From contig CAZMGG010000006.1 in the NCBI GenBank assembly GCA_964565715.1, forward strand, positions 20,418-84,417: a stretch of DNA of 64,000 bases. The letters are read 5' to 3'. Every line of letters begins with the position of its first letter. Within the stretch, counting starts at the first letter, position 1. The position numbers were made by a program, and so were the translations under genes. Source of the DNA: CAZMGG01 sp964565715. GTDB lineage: Bacteria > Planctomycetota > UBA1135 > UBA2386. Below are positions 1 to 8,789 of this stretch, piece by piece. The notes beneath the pieces were generated by a model, which saw nothing but the letters and a program-made list of their open reading frames with translations, did not search any database and had not been told where the DNA came from.

Positions 1-700
1 GCACCTGGGCCGCCTCGGGATTCGGATGATGGCGGTAGTCGCCGAGGAAGAGCGCGCGCGGCGGCGAAGCACCGGGTCGCACGGCTTCCGCCGCCACCGG
101 CACCACCGGCCGTCGCAGGCCGACCGGCCGGCCCAGCGTGGCGCGCAGCCTGGCCGCATCCTGGCTGGTCAGCGCCTGCACCGAGCCCGCCAACGGGTAG
201 GTGCGCCGCACGAAGGTGTCCCACAGCCGCCGGTCGCGGCGATCGGCGAGCCGGCCGAGGCCCGTGCAGGGCTGATCGGGCGTGCCGGCCTCGTGGTCGG
301 TGAGCACGGTCCGCACGCCTTGCAGCCAGGGCAGGTACTGCGCCATGACCGCCTGCTCGACCAGCACCGCGTCGGGCCGGAACTCCTGCAGCGCCCGGGT
401 CAGGAGGCCGGGCAGGGCCGGCTGCCAGTGCTTGCCGACCACCAGCGGTTGGCCGCGCACCCCCCATTGCCAGGCCATCCGCCGCCGGTGGCCGGGGCTG
501 CCCGGATCGCCCAGGTAGGGGCACAGCGCCCGGTAGGCGAAGCACGCCCCGGCCCCCTCGCCGTCGGTCGGGCGCGACAGCCCGACGATGCCCACCTCGG
601 CCAGTTCAGATAGCCCTTCGCAAAACGTGCCCAGGTAGGTGCCACCGCCATGGGCGGCGGTGCGATCGGGCAGGAAGGGGGCCAGCAGCAGAATGCGCAC
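1..700 (-). CDS. Glycosyltransferase (GT4-like), C-terminus outside window
   Basis: The gene runs leftward from a GTG at 698-700, the first possible start after an in-frame TAA. It leaves the window after 233 codons. The N-terminus reads MRILLLAPFLPDRTAAHGGG, the typical opening of a GT-B retaining glycosyltransferase with the glycine-rich acceptor-side loop. A mid-region LVEQAVMAQYLPWL and TDHEAG follow, and the visible part ends with ALFLGDYRHHPNPEA, where family 4 enzymes switch to the donor-binding half. It probably transfers a sugar to a lipid or surface polysaccharide. The UDP/GDP-sugar-binding E-x7-E region lies outside the window, so family and substrate are inferred from the N-terminal half only. 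Confidence 0.72.
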   Translation of the reverse strand, partial: MRILLLAPFLPDRTAAHGGGTYLGTFCEGLSELAEVGIVGLSRPTDGEGAGACFAYRALCPYLGDPGSPGHRRRMAWQWGVRGQPLVVGKHWQPALPGLLTRALQEFRPDAVLVEQAVMAQYLPWLQGVRTVLTDHEAGTPDQPCTGLGRLADRRDRRLWDTFVRRTYPLAGSVQALTSQDAARLRATLGRPVGLRRPVVPVAAEAVRPGASPPRALFLGDYRHHPNPEAAQV

Positions 701-928
701 GAACGGATCGGTGAGGTGGCTTGAGGTTGGAAACCCTTACGGAAGGGCGATTTGGAGTCCATCGGCAGACCGGCGGGTGGGTTCTCCACCGATTTTCCAC
801 CGAGTTCCGCACTTGGCACGGGTGGGGGCTCGCAGCAATAATCCTGCCGTCCGCGGGGCCGGCATCCGAGTGAATTCTCTCCGACGCGCTGCAGCGTATC
901 GGGGCCGAACCCGCACCCCGGTGCAGTC

Positions 929-2560
929 ATGAATGACACCGTCCGCGACATCCTCGGCCTTCTCGAACGCGGCAAGCCCGAACTGCAGATCGCAGCCGCC
1001 CAGATCCTTGGCGAACTGAAGCCGAAGGACGCTGCGGTGGGCAAGGCGCTCGAAGCCGCCCTGGACCGCAGTCGTGACCGCGTCCTGTCGCGCTACCTGC
1101 TGGAGGCGCTGGCGCGGCTCGGCAGCGCCGACGCGCTGCGCATGATCGCGCGCAGCCTGCAGCACCAGGACGGGCTCGGCGACCAGGCCGCCCACCTGCT
1201 GACCGAACTCGGCAAGGGCGCGCACGGCGTGCTGGCCGAGCAGTTCGACTCGGCGCCGCTGGAGGCGCGCCTGCGCATGCTGGCGGTGGTGGCGCGGGAA
1301 CCGAGCAAGGAGGGGCTGGCCATCCTGGAGAAGGCGCTCTTCCAGCACGAGCTCACCGAGACCGCGGCGCGGATCCTCGGCGAGACCCGCGACCAGCTCT
1401 CGGCGGCGCAGCAGAAGCAGGTCCGCGAAGGACTGCAGAAGCAGCTCGAGGGCAGCAACGGCTCGCTGTCGCCGGCCTGCCAGACCCACGCCCTGCATGC
1501 CCTGGGCCAGATCGATCCGGCCGGCGCCCGGGCCTTCCTGCTCAAGCAGGCCGGCGACGACGCCTCCGCCGAGGGGCGGATCGCCGCCCTGCGGGCGCTG
1601 CGCGGCGTGCCGCTCACGCCCACCCAGCTCAAGGGCTTCCTGCAGCAGCTCCAGGACAACGCCCACAAGGCGGTGCACGACGAACTGCGCGAACTGCTGG
1701 CCGACGTGACCGACTGGCCGGCGGCGGTGCTGCCGACGCTGAAGAAGATGCTGGCCGCCCGGCTGCCGGAGCAGCGGCTGTTCGCCCTGCGGGCCCTGCG
1801 TGGCCTGCCGACGCCGGAGGTGGCGCGGCTGGCGCTGAAGTTCCTCGGCCACGCCGACGAACGGCTGCGCCACGCCGCCGCCGAGGCCCTGGCGCGCAAC
1901 AAGAGCGCGGTGGAGCCGGTGCTGAAGGCGATCCAGACCGAGCGCAACCAGGAGCGGGCGGCGGTGCTGGTGGCGATCCTGGGGCACCTGAAGGAGCACT
2001 TCCAGCCGCGCCACCTGCGGGCGCTGGCCGAGCGGGCCATCAAGCAGATCAGCACGGGCAACCCGCTGGGCGAGGCCCTGCTGGGCACGGCGCTGCAGAT
2101 CGACGGGGAGAAGGCCGCCCCGATCCTGATCGAGAAGGCGATCCGGATGCGGCGGGTGAAGCGCTTCCACGACGCCGCGCAGGTGCTGGCGTTCGTGGTC
2201 TCCGCCCACCAGGGCGGCACCGAGGCCCTCTACCAGCTCGCCCTGGCCCGCCTGCTGGACGACGCGCGACGGCCCGCGGCAGGCACGGCCGGCGCCGCCG
2301 CGACCGCCACCGCGGCGCACGGCAGCGCCACCATGGGCTTCTTCGCGCAGGTGGCCCGCGACGGCTTCCCGCTCCTGGAGCGGATCAAGAAGGAGACCAT
2401 GCTGGGGCCCGACGTGCTGCTGCGGCTGGCCCGTCACTTCGCCGAGGGCGTCGGCGCCGAGCGCAAGTTCGCCCTCGACCTGCTCCAGCACCTGGCCACC
2501 CGCACCCGCGGCCGTGTCGGCGACGAGGCGAAGGTCGCGTTGCGCACCGCCGGCATGTAG
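929..2560 (+). CDS. HEAT-repeat protein
   Basis: This 543-residue protein is built almost entirely of amphipathic helix pairs, with recurring ALRALRG, HAAAEALAR and LLEALARLGSADALR patterns of about 30-40 residues typical of HEAT/PBS-lyase repeats. No signal peptide or membrane segment is visible, so a cytoplasmic scaffold or protein-interaction role is likely. It starts at ATG 929, 228 bp from the divergent glycosyltransferase. No catalytic motif is seen. A low-complexity Ala/Thr linker (about residues 450-470) separates the last helices. The partner is unknown. Confidence 0.75.
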   Translation: MNDTVRDILGLLERGKPELQIAAAQILGELKPKDAAVGKALEAALDRSRDRVLSRYLLEALARLGSADALRMIARSLQHQDGLGDQAAHLLTELGKGAHGVLAEQFDSAPLEARLRMLAVVAREPSKEGLAILEKALFQHELTETAARILGETRDQLSAAQQKQVREGLQKQLEGSNGSLSPACQTHALHALGQIDPAGARAFLLKQAGDDASAEGRIAALRALRGVPLTPTQLKGFLQQLQDNAHKAVHDELRELLADVTDWPAAVLPTLKKMLAARLPEQRLFALRALRGLPTPEVARLALKFLGHADERLRHAAAEALARNKSAVEPVLKAIQTERNQERAAVLVAILGHLKEHFQPRHLRALAERAIKQISTGNPLGEALLGTALQIDGEKAAPILIEKAIRMRRVKRFHDAAQVLAFVVSAHQGGTEALYQLALARLLDDARRPAAGTAGAAATATAAHGSATMGFFAQVARDGFPLLERIKKETMLGPDVLLRLARHFAEGVGAERKFALDLLQHLATRTRGRVGDEAKVALRTAGM

Positions 2561-2622
2561 CCACGGCCCGCCGCGAGCGGCCACCGTCGAGACCCCGACG
2601 GGTCGCCGGCGGATCGACGCGC

Positions 2623-3423
2623 TCAGGCCGGCTTCGTCCTGGCCGGCGGCGGCACCGCGCCGCCCATCTTCACCGGGTGGCCCGGCGGCAGCGCCGGCCA
2701 CTGTTCCTCGCCCCGCGGGAGGATCGCCACCACGGTGGAGCCGAAACCGAAGCGACCGATCTCGTCGCCGCGCTCCACCGCCCCCGGCACCGGGCACGAG
2801 ACCGACGAATCGGTGACCATCAGGGCCGCCACCATCACCACCGCGGCGATCCGGCCATCGGGCAGCTGGCAGCGGAACACCAGCCGGGCGTTGCGGGCGA
2901 ACAGGCGGGGGATCGCCCGCACCGCCGGCGGATTCACCGGGAACAGGGCGCCGGGCAGCGCCCGGGTGGCGGTGATCGCCGCGGCGAACGGCGCGTGCAC
3001 CCGGTGGTAGTCGGCGGGCGCCAGATAGATCGTCGCCTGGGTGCCGCCGCGCAGGGCCGCCGCCAGTTCGACGTCGCCCAGCAGCTCCGCCAGGGTGTAG
3101 TCGACGCCCTTGATCTGCGGGATGCGGTCGCCGTCGATCGGGCCGCTGGTGACGATGCGGCCGTCGCACGGCCAGACCAGCGGGCCCTGGGCGATCGGCC
3201 GGGCGCTCGCCTGCAGCGGCCGCTGGAAGAACGCCCGCAGGTTGCGGTAGTCGCGCAGCGTCCCCTGCATGCCGGTCAGGTCGGCGCCGGTGAGCGTCGC
3301 GTAGGTCCGGTAGCAGAGCGGCCGCAGCGGCGCCGGCAGGGGGATGCTGGCCAGGGCCCGCGCCGTGCGCGACATCAGGTACTTGGGCAGCAGGTGCAGT
3401 GCCAGGCGGACCAGGGTGGACAA
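2623..3423 (-). CDS. psd: Phosphatidylserine decarboxylase proenzyme
   Basis: The enzyme decarboxylates phosphatidylserine to phosphatidylethanolamine at the inner membrane. It is 266 residues long if started at TTG 3423, which aligns its hydrophobic N-terminus (ALHLLPKYLMSR) with the E. coli enzyme; the downstream ATG at 3375 would remove this helix. The catalytic triad is visible at the expected spacing: Asp87 in PCDG, His143 in DYHRVHAP, and Ser229 in FGFGST. Self-cleavage before Ser229 generates the pyruvoyl group and the small alpha chain. It is convergent with the HEAT gene and divergent from the LysM gene. The identification is firm and the start codon is less certain. Confidence 0.9.
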   Translation of the reverse strand: MSTLVRLALHLLPKYLMSRTARALASIPLPAPLRPLCYRTYATLTGADLTGMQGTLRDYRNLRAFFQRPLQASARPIAQGPLVWPCDGRIVTSGPIDGDRIPQIKGVDYTLAELLGDVELAAALRGGTQATIYLAPADYHRVHAPFAAAITATRALPGALFPVNPPAVRAIPRLFARNARLVFRCQLPDGRIAAVVMVAALMVTDSSVSCPVPGAVERGDEIGRFGFGSTVVAILPRGEEQWPALPPGHPVKMGGAVPPPARTKPA

Positions 3424-3551
3424 GGCCCACGTTGTGCCGCGGGCTCCCTGGAGGCGCAAGGACGAAGATCCGCCAGGACCTGCCTTGCCCGTCGCACCGC
3501 GCGCCTTCCAGCGTCGTTGCCCGGCTCCGACGTTCCCGCCAAGATGGCGCC

Positions 3552-4064
3552 ATGGTCCATCGCATCGCCGCCGGACTGCCCTTCCTGCTGCCCCTGCTGC
3601 CTTGCGCCTGCACGCGTGCGGAGGCCGCCGCGGTGGCCCCGGACACCCTGGTGCTCGAGATCGGCGGCGGCAACCCGTCGCTGAGCGAGGCGCTGCAGAA
3701 GCTGGGCGTCGCGCCGCGGCCGCCGGCCCTGGTGATCCCGCGACCGGCGCCGCCGCAGCCCGTGGTGCCGGAACCGGCCGTGACGCCGCCCACGAATCCA
3801 CCGGGCGTCGCACCGGACGCGCCGCCGGACACGCCGGTGCGCCTGCCCCAGGACGAGCCCGTCCCGTCGCCCGGCCCCGCCGTCGCGGGGCTGGTGGTGA
3901 AGCTGCAGAAGGGCGAGACCCTGGGCGATCTGGCCCTGCGCCACCTCGGCACGTCGAAGCGCTGGAAGGAACTCGCCGAGTTCAACGGCTTCGACCTCGC
4001 CAACCTGCATCGTCTGCGGGAGGGCACCGAGGTGCGCATCCCGCCGGCCGATGGCCGCGAGTGA
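3552..4064 (+). CDS. Secreted LysM-domain protein
   Basis: The 170-residue product has a hydrophobic signal segment (residues 6-17, GLPFLLPLLPCAC), a long Pro-rich linker (about 55-105) and a C-terminal LysM domain (about 118-166) with the pattern VKLQKGETLGDLALRHLG and TEVRIPPADG. LysM binds peptidoglycan or chitin-like glycans, so the protein probably sits in the envelope. The Cys pair in the signal segment could mark a lipoprotein, but no clean lipobox is seen. The 3' end overlaps trmO by 14 bp. ATG 3552 was chosen because it directly precedes the signal peptide. Confidence 0.7.
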   Translation: MVHRIAAGLPFLLPLLPCACTRAEAAAVAPDTLVLEIGGGNPSLSEALQKLGVAPRPPALVIPRPAPPQPVVPEPAVTPPTNPPGVAPDAPPDTPVRLPQDEPVPSPGPAVAGLVVKLQKGETLGDLALRHLGTSKRWKELAEFNGFDLANLHRLREGTEVRIPPADGRE

Positions 4065-4614
4065 CCGGGTGGGGGACGCCCATGCGCCGCCGATCGGCCC
4101 CCTGCAGCCCATCGGCGTGATGCGAACCGCCCAGCGCGTCCACCACGACGCGCCGCGGCAGCCCGGTCTCGGCCGCGGCGGCGAGGGCGAGGTGCACCTG
4201 CGGCAGGGCCTGCAGAATGCGCTGGCCGACCTCGCCGGCTTCTCGCACGTGTGGCTGCTCTACTGGTGCCACCACGCGCGCGGCTGGAAGTCGCGGGTGA
4301 CGCCGCCGCGGGACGGGCAGCCGCGCGGGCTGTTCGCGACGCGGGCGCCGAACCGGCCCAATCCGATCGGCCTGTCCTGCGTGCGGTTGCTGGCGGTGGA
4401 GAAGCGGGTGCTGCGGGTGGGCGACCACGACCTGCTGGACGGCACGCCGATCCTCGACGTGAAGCCGTACCTGCCGTACTGCGACAGCGTGCCCGACGCG
4501 GCGATCGGTTACGTGGCCGGGCTGCCGCCGGATGCGGGCGACCATCGCGATTGGTGGGAGCAGAAGGGCGTCCTGCCGCCGCGGGTCTACCGCGACCGGC
4601 CGCGCCGCCCCTGA
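4051..4614 (+). CDS. trmO: tRNA (N6-threonylcarbamoyladenosine37-N6)-methyltransferase TrmO/TsaA family
   Basis: The protein has 187 residues. TrmO family members methylate the t6A37 base of threonine tRNAs using S-adenosylmethionine, with an unusual beta-barrel fold. The diagnostic stretch RAPNRPNPIGLS is present, together with FSHVWLLYWCHH and the DGTPILDVKPYLPYCD signature, which lines the SAM pocket in the family. It overlaps the 3' end of the LysM gene by 14 bp and is probably co-transcribed with it. The N-terminal 16 residues (before PLQPIGVMRTA) are dispensable by alignment, so a later start cannot be excluded. Confidence 0.9.
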   Translation: MAASDRVGDAHAPPIGPLQPIGVMRTAQRVHHDAPRQPGLGRGGEGEVHLRQGLQNALADLAGFSHVWLLYWCHHARGWKSRVTPPRDGQPRGLFATRAPNRPNPIGLSCVRLLAVEKRVLRVGDHDLLDGTPILDVKPYLPYCDSVPDAAIGYVAGLPPDAGDHRDWWEQKGVLPPRVYRDRPRRP

Positions 4615-4666
4615 AGTTGCGGTCCGGCGGCCTTGTCCTCGCCGCGGCGCCTGCTCTGCTTCCAGG

Positions 4667-7405
4667 ATGCGGTTCGTGCTGGTGTTGCTCGGTTGTCTCG
4701 TGCCGACCAGTGCCCTGCTGCCCGCCCAGGCGCTGCGCGTGCCGCTCGCCGAGCAACTGCCCGCGCTGGCTCTCCTGAGCACGTGGCAGCAGGTCCTCGA
4801 CACGACGTCGGGACCGGTGGCAATCCGCCACCGCGGCGCCTTTCCGGTGGGCGACGGCGAGGTGTTCGGCTGCTTCGGGCTCGCCGATCGCGCTGCCACG
4901 GTGCAGTCGCTGTCGGGACCGACCTACCAGACCGACGAGCCGTGGGCGCCGGACGGTCACTTCGGCGCGCAGCGGTTCGCGTTGCGGGTCGCTGGCCAGG
5001 ACCTGGAGCTGCCGCGGCAGACCGTGGCGCGAGTGCGGGGCGCCAACTTCGTCGTCACCGAGGATCGCGGGCCGCATGGCGTCGCCCTGGTCACGCTCAA
5101 CTTCGCGGTGCCGGGGCAGCGCAGCCTGTTCCGCCTCGTGGAGGTGCAGAATGGCGGCGAGGCCACCTTGGCGGACGTCGAACTGCTCGCCGAAGCGCCG
5201 CAGGCCGAGGCGGCAGGCGACGTCCTCCGCGCCGACTACCCGTCGCCGGTGCGGCCATACCGCGCGGAGTTCGCGTTCACGGCCAAGGCGACCGTCGCCG
5301 GCAACCGGCTCACGCACCTTCTTGGCACCCTGCCGCCCGGCGGCGTGGCCCGGGTCGGCTTCGTCGTGCGGATGTCGCGACGGGACGAGCCCGCCGCGAC
5401 CGCCCTGCCCACCGCCACCGCCGCCGTGGAGGAGCAGGCCGGCCGGTGTCTGGCCTGGTGGCGTGAGCGCTTGCGCGACACCGCCCGCGTCACCAGCGAT
5501 CCGCCGCGGGTCGCGGACCTGATCGAGGACTGGAAGGTCGTGCTCCTGACCCAGCGGAGCAGCGCCGCCGGCCTGTACGCGGGGCTGGTCAACCATCGCG
5601 TCTGCCGCGTGCGCGAACTGGCCGGGCCGCTGCTGCTCTGCCTGCGCTACCACCTGTGGAGCGATGCGCGCTGCGTGTTGCAGGCGATCGGTCGGGCGGC
5701 GGGACGCAGCGGCGTCCTGCCCCAGGAACTGCCCCTCGACGTGGCCTGGAATACGGCGGACGTCACGGACGTGGAATGGGCCCGGATGTCGGTGCCTGCC
5801 GGCGGGCTCGGCAGCCTGGTGGTGTTGTTCCACCACTGGTACTGGCGCGCCAGCGGCGATCTGGAACTGGTGCGGGCGCACCTGCCGTTCCTGCAGCGCT
5901 GCCTCGACGGTCAGTCCTTCACGGCGGACGGCCTGCAGGCGTTCGGCGGCGACGAGGCGCATCTGCGGCTGCACGGGCTGCTGGGCGACCGGCTCGACGC
6001 GGGGGCGGCCCTGGTGGCGCACGATCCCGCCGCCGGCCGGGTCGCGGCGTCGCTCGACGCCAACGTCGCGTTCCTGATGGCCAATCTGGCCATGGGCGAA
6101 CTCCGCTTCGCCCTCGACCGGGACGGCGGCGCCACGCCTGCGGCCGGCGAGGAGACCTCCCGCATCGATCCCGTGTTCCTGCAACGGGCCATCGAGGTGG
6201 GGCTGTTGACCGAGCGGCGGTTCTGGCGCGGTGGGGAAGGGCGCTTCGCAGCGGCCCTGTCGCCGATCGGGGCCGAGGCGCATCCGGTGCCCATCGCCGA
6301 CTGCAACCTCCGCCTGCAATGGCTGGGTTGGACGTTCGCGTCCGCGGAGCGCAACCGCCACAACCTGCGCGGCACGCTGCGGGAACTCTGGCGGGCACCG
6401 GACGCGGTGCGCGTCGGCCTGACTCCAGGCACCGGCTTCGCCACCGGCGCCACCCAGGGGTTGCTGCTCTATTCGCTGACCGATCTCGACGATCGGAGCC
6501 GGGACGGTGCGCTCGCCGAACTGCTGCGCATGGCGGGACCCGCCGGCGAGTGGGGCGAACTGGTCGACCCGGACGGACTGCCCACGGGCATGCGCGTGGA
6601 CCGGCCAGATCGCTGTCAGCCGGGTCCGAGCGGCATCAACCTCGACGCGATCTGCTTCGCCCTCACGGGCATCCGCTACGCGGCCGTGCCGGGCTGGGAC
6701 GTCCGCCAGCAGGCGCGCTTCCGGCCCCGGCTGCCGCCCGCTACCACGGCGATCGACTTTCGCGACATCCGGCGGGACGGTCGGCACCTGCACCTGCACA
6801 TGGACCAGCGACTGGCGCGGATGACGCCCGCGGAACGGGAGCGCCTGGTGACGCTGGTCGAGAAGGGCATGGTGCCGGCGCGTGATCCCGAGCAGGAGCT
6901 GCCCCGCTTCACCTACCGCGTCGAGATGCTGAACGCGCCGCCGGATGCCGCCCACATCGTCTGCGGCGTCAACCTGGGCCGTGGCATGGACGTGCAATAC
7001 CTCGCCGCCAGCATGCCGTCGTTCGGGGATACCTGGGATCCGCCGTTGGATCCGCAGGACCATTGGCCGGCGCCCGGCGCGGCGGCGGCGTGGGCGCCTC
7101 GCGCACCCACCGAACCACCGGCGAGCTACGACACGCTGGTGCTGGCGCTGCGGCCGGGTGCAGGCGACCGGCACGGCAAGGACGGCGTGGTGACTGTCGA
7201 CGCCGGCCTGCCATGGTCAGCCAGTGACCTGCCGAAGCTGTGGCTCACCGCCGAAGGCACGCGACGATGCCGTCGCATCGTGTTCGAGCCGGGCGTCCTC
7301 GACGGCGGCGCCGCCGCCGCGAAGCCGCCCGGGTTCTGGCGGCAACCCGTCCTGCGTGACGCCCTGGCGGCCTTCACGGCGGCCGGGGGCGTCATCGAGC
7401 AGTAG
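4667..7405 (+). CDS. Large secreted glycosidase-like protein (alpha/alpha-toroid type)
   Basis: This 912-residue protein starts at ATG 4667 with a signal peptide (FVLVLLGCLVPTSALLPAQ, cleavage expected near residue 22). Residues about 25-280 look like a beta-sandwich. The centre (about 300-640) is rich in helices with Trp/His-rich segments such as ELAGPLLLCLRYHLWSD, LFHHWYWRASGDLELVRAHL and FGGDEAHLR, as in six-hairpin glycosidases and related hydrolases. The C-terminal quarter is beta-rich. Fold and activity are inferred from this helical pattern. I could not assign a GH family or catalytic acids. Confidence 0.55.
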   Translation: MRFVLVLLGCLVPTSALLPAQALRVPLAEQLPALALLSTWQQVLDTTSGPVAIRHRGAFPVGDGEVFGCFGLADRAATVQSLSGPTYQTDEPWAPDGHFGAQRFALRVAGQDLELPRQTVARVRGANFVVTEDRGPHGVALVTLNFAVPGQRSLFRLVEVQNGGEATLADVELLAEAPQAEAAGDVLRADYPSPVRPYRAEFAFTAKATVAGNRLTHLLGTLPPGGVARVGFVVRMSRRDEPAATALPTATAAVEEQAGRCLAWWRERLRDTARVTSDPPRVADLIEDWKVVLLTQRSSAAGLYAGLVNHRVCRVRELAGPLLLCLRYHLWSDARCVLQAIGRAAGRSGVLPQELPLDVAWNTADVTDVEWARMSVPAGGLGSLVVLFHHWYWRASGDLELVRAHLPFLQRCLDGQSFTADGLQAFGGDEAHLRLHGLLGDRLDAGAALVAHDPAAGRVAASLDANVAFLMANLAMGELRFALDRDGGATPAAGEETSRIDPVFLQRAIEVGLLTERRFWRGGEGRFAAALSPIGAEAHPVPIADCNLRLQWLGWTFASAERNRHNLRGTLRELWRAPDAVRVGLTPGTGFATGATQGLLLYSLTDLDDRSRDGALAELLRMAGPAGEWGELVDPDGLPTGMRVDRPDRCQPGPSGINLDAICFALTGIRYAAVPGWDVRQQARFRPRLPPATTAIDFRDIRRDGRHLHLHMDQRLARMTPAERERLVTLVEKGMVPARDPEQELPRFTYRVEMLNAPPDAAHIVCGVNLGRGMDVQYLAASMPSFGDTWDPPLDPQDHWPAPGAAAAWAPRAPTEPPASYDTLVLALRPGAGDRHGKDGVVTVDAGLPWSASDLPKLWLTAEGTRRCRRIVFEPGVLDGGAAAAKPPGFWRQPVLRDALAAFTAAGGVIEQ

Positions 7406-7435
7406 GACGGGTCGCCACGCCTTGCAGGCGGATGG

Positions 7436-8521
7436 CTACAGGTGGGTGAACTGCGTCACCAGCGCGTAGCCGACGCACGACGTGAAGTACACGCCGTCGG
7501 TGGCGGTGGTGCCGCCGGCATTGTTGAAGATGCGCGTGGCGAGGTTGACCCGCGTCGTGTTCGGCGCCGGCGTGATCACCTGGCGGCCGTTGGAGGCGCA
7601 GAACTCGATCGGATCGGGCCGGCCGAGGTCGAGCGCGAACACCTGCGAGGTCAGCGGCACGCCGCCGCCGAAGTTCGGGATCACGATGGTCGCGCCCGCC
7701 GGGTTGCTGGTGGTCATCGCACCGGCGCCATCGGTGAAGCCCATGAACTGGGTCAGCACCGCATCGGTGTAGACGGTGGAGCACAGACCCGGCACCGTCA
7801 GCATCGGATTGCTGAAGCCGACCGCCAGGAAGCACGCCGAGTTGACCGGGCCGGCGGTCACCGTCGAGTTCATCGACAGGGTGCCGGCGATGTCGTGGCA
7901 GGTGAAGGTGTGGGTCATCGGCGCGGTGTTGCCCAGGGCGGTGCAGCCGGTGCCGGTGATCGTGGAGGTCCCGGCGGTGACCACGCCCTGCTCGGCATCG
8001 ACCGAGCCGTTGGTTCCGCTGCTGGTGTTGCCGTAGTAGGCCAGCTCCCAGACCAGCGAGTTGTTGCCGTTGTAGACGAACGGCTGCGGCAGGATCAGAT
8101 CCATGGCGCCGGTGAAGGGGTTCGGGCCGGGGCTCACGGCCTGGCCGGTGGGGCCGAAGGTGATCAGCGATCGTGGGATCATCAGCGTCTTGCCGCCGAT
8201 GTAGTTCGCGTCGAGGTTCCAGCTCGGCGACAGCGCGTGGCGACCGTGGCCCATGTAGAGCTCGAGGTCATGCACGCGGGTGCCGGTGTAGTTGGTCGTG
8301 GCCGCCGTGACGCGGAATGACAACTGCGTGATGACCCGCGGCGTCGTGCCGAGGTCGCTGTGGAGCTGCAGATAGCGGCGCTGGACCGTGCTGCTGAACG
8401 GGAACGAGTTGCTGCCGCTGCCCTCGACGGTGGCGGCGCCGTTGGGCGAGACGATGGTGCCGCCCTGGGCCAGGGCGACGGACGCAAGGGTGAGTGCGGT
8501 GGCGAGTCGGAGTGTCAGCAT
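7436..8521 (-). CDS. Secreted protein of unknown function
   Basis: The 361-residue product has a clear signal peptide (MLTLRLATALTLASVALAQ). The mature part begins GGTIVSPNGAATVEGSGSN, closely resembling the mature N-termini of the two PKD proteins next door (THVVPNGFANVDGTGSN), so they share an N-terminal surface domain. The rest is Gly/Thr/Asn-rich and predicted beta. No catalytic motif is seen. It is convergent with the glycosidase-like gene (30 bp gap) and divergent from the PKD tandem pair across a 268-bp intergenic region. Confidence 0.7.
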   Translation of the reverse strand: MLTLRLATALTLASVALAQGGTIVSPNGAATVEGSGSNSFPFSSTVQRRYLQLHSDLGTTPRVITQLSFRVTAATTNYTGTRVHDLELYMGHGRHALSPSWNLDANYIGGKTLMIPRSLITFGPTGQAVSPGPNPFTGAMDLILPQPFVYNGNNSLVWELAYYGNTSSGTNGSVDAEQGVVTAGTSTITGTGCTALGNTAPMTHTFTCHDIAGTLSMNSTVTAGPVNSACFLAVGFSNPMLTVPGLCSTVYTDAVLTQFMGFTDGAGAMTTSNPAGATIVIPNFGGGVPLTSQVFALDLGRPDPIEFCASNGRQVITPAPNTTRVNLATRIFNNAGGTTATDGVYFTSCVGYALVTQFTHL

Positions 8522-8602
8522 GGAGGACTCTCTGTGCGGGTTGCCGGGGAAATGGAAAGGAACGCGGGCGGGAGCTTACCTGGGCGCCACGCCACTCGCG
8601 CT

Positions 8603-8654
8603 CCGGACACCCACGCGGGAGGTTGGCGGCCTGCCGTAAGTGCCGCGTGTCCGG
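8603..8654. promoter_or_regulatory. Long inverted repeat between divergent surface-protein genes
   Basis: CCGGACAC at 8603-8610 pairs perfectly with GTGTCCGG at 8647-8654. GCGG at 8615-8618 pairs with CCGC at 8643-8646, giving a 12-bp interrupted stem. It lies in the divergent region between the 361-aa secreted protein gene and the first PKD gene. It could be an operator or an RNA structure; no function is assigned. Confidence 0.35.
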
Positions 8655-8679
8655 GCGGTTGGATTGGCGGCTCCACGCG

Positions 8680-8694
8680 CCATGCCCGGCATGG
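8680..8694. promoter_or_regulatory. 15-bp perfect palindrome upstream of PKD genes
   Basis: CCATGCC-C-GGCATGG is a perfect palindrome with a single central base, 95 bp before the start codon of the first PKD gene. Its size and symmetry fit a dimeric regulator site. No regulator is identifiable. Confidence 0.3.
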
Positions 8695-8789
8695 AGACAA
8701 TTCCGGTACGACACATCCGGATTGCGGTCCCTGCCCGACTTGCGACCGCCGGGCTACCCTGGCGCGCTGCCCCAGATCGGACCCCGCCG

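Noticed and set aside
734..803. Small hairpin CCCTT/AAGGG (734-747) and a direct repeat TCCACCGA (785-792, 796-803) upstream of the HEAT gene
   Set aside because: Short, with no matching gene context. The 11-bp period is suggestive but could be chance.
737..7174. A minus-strand frame open for over 2100 codons across the HEAT, psd, LysM, trmO and glycosidase-like genes
   Set aside because: It lies antisense to well-supported genes, has Arg/Pro/Gln/Gly-biased composition and no domain. Long antisense frames are a product of the high GC content.
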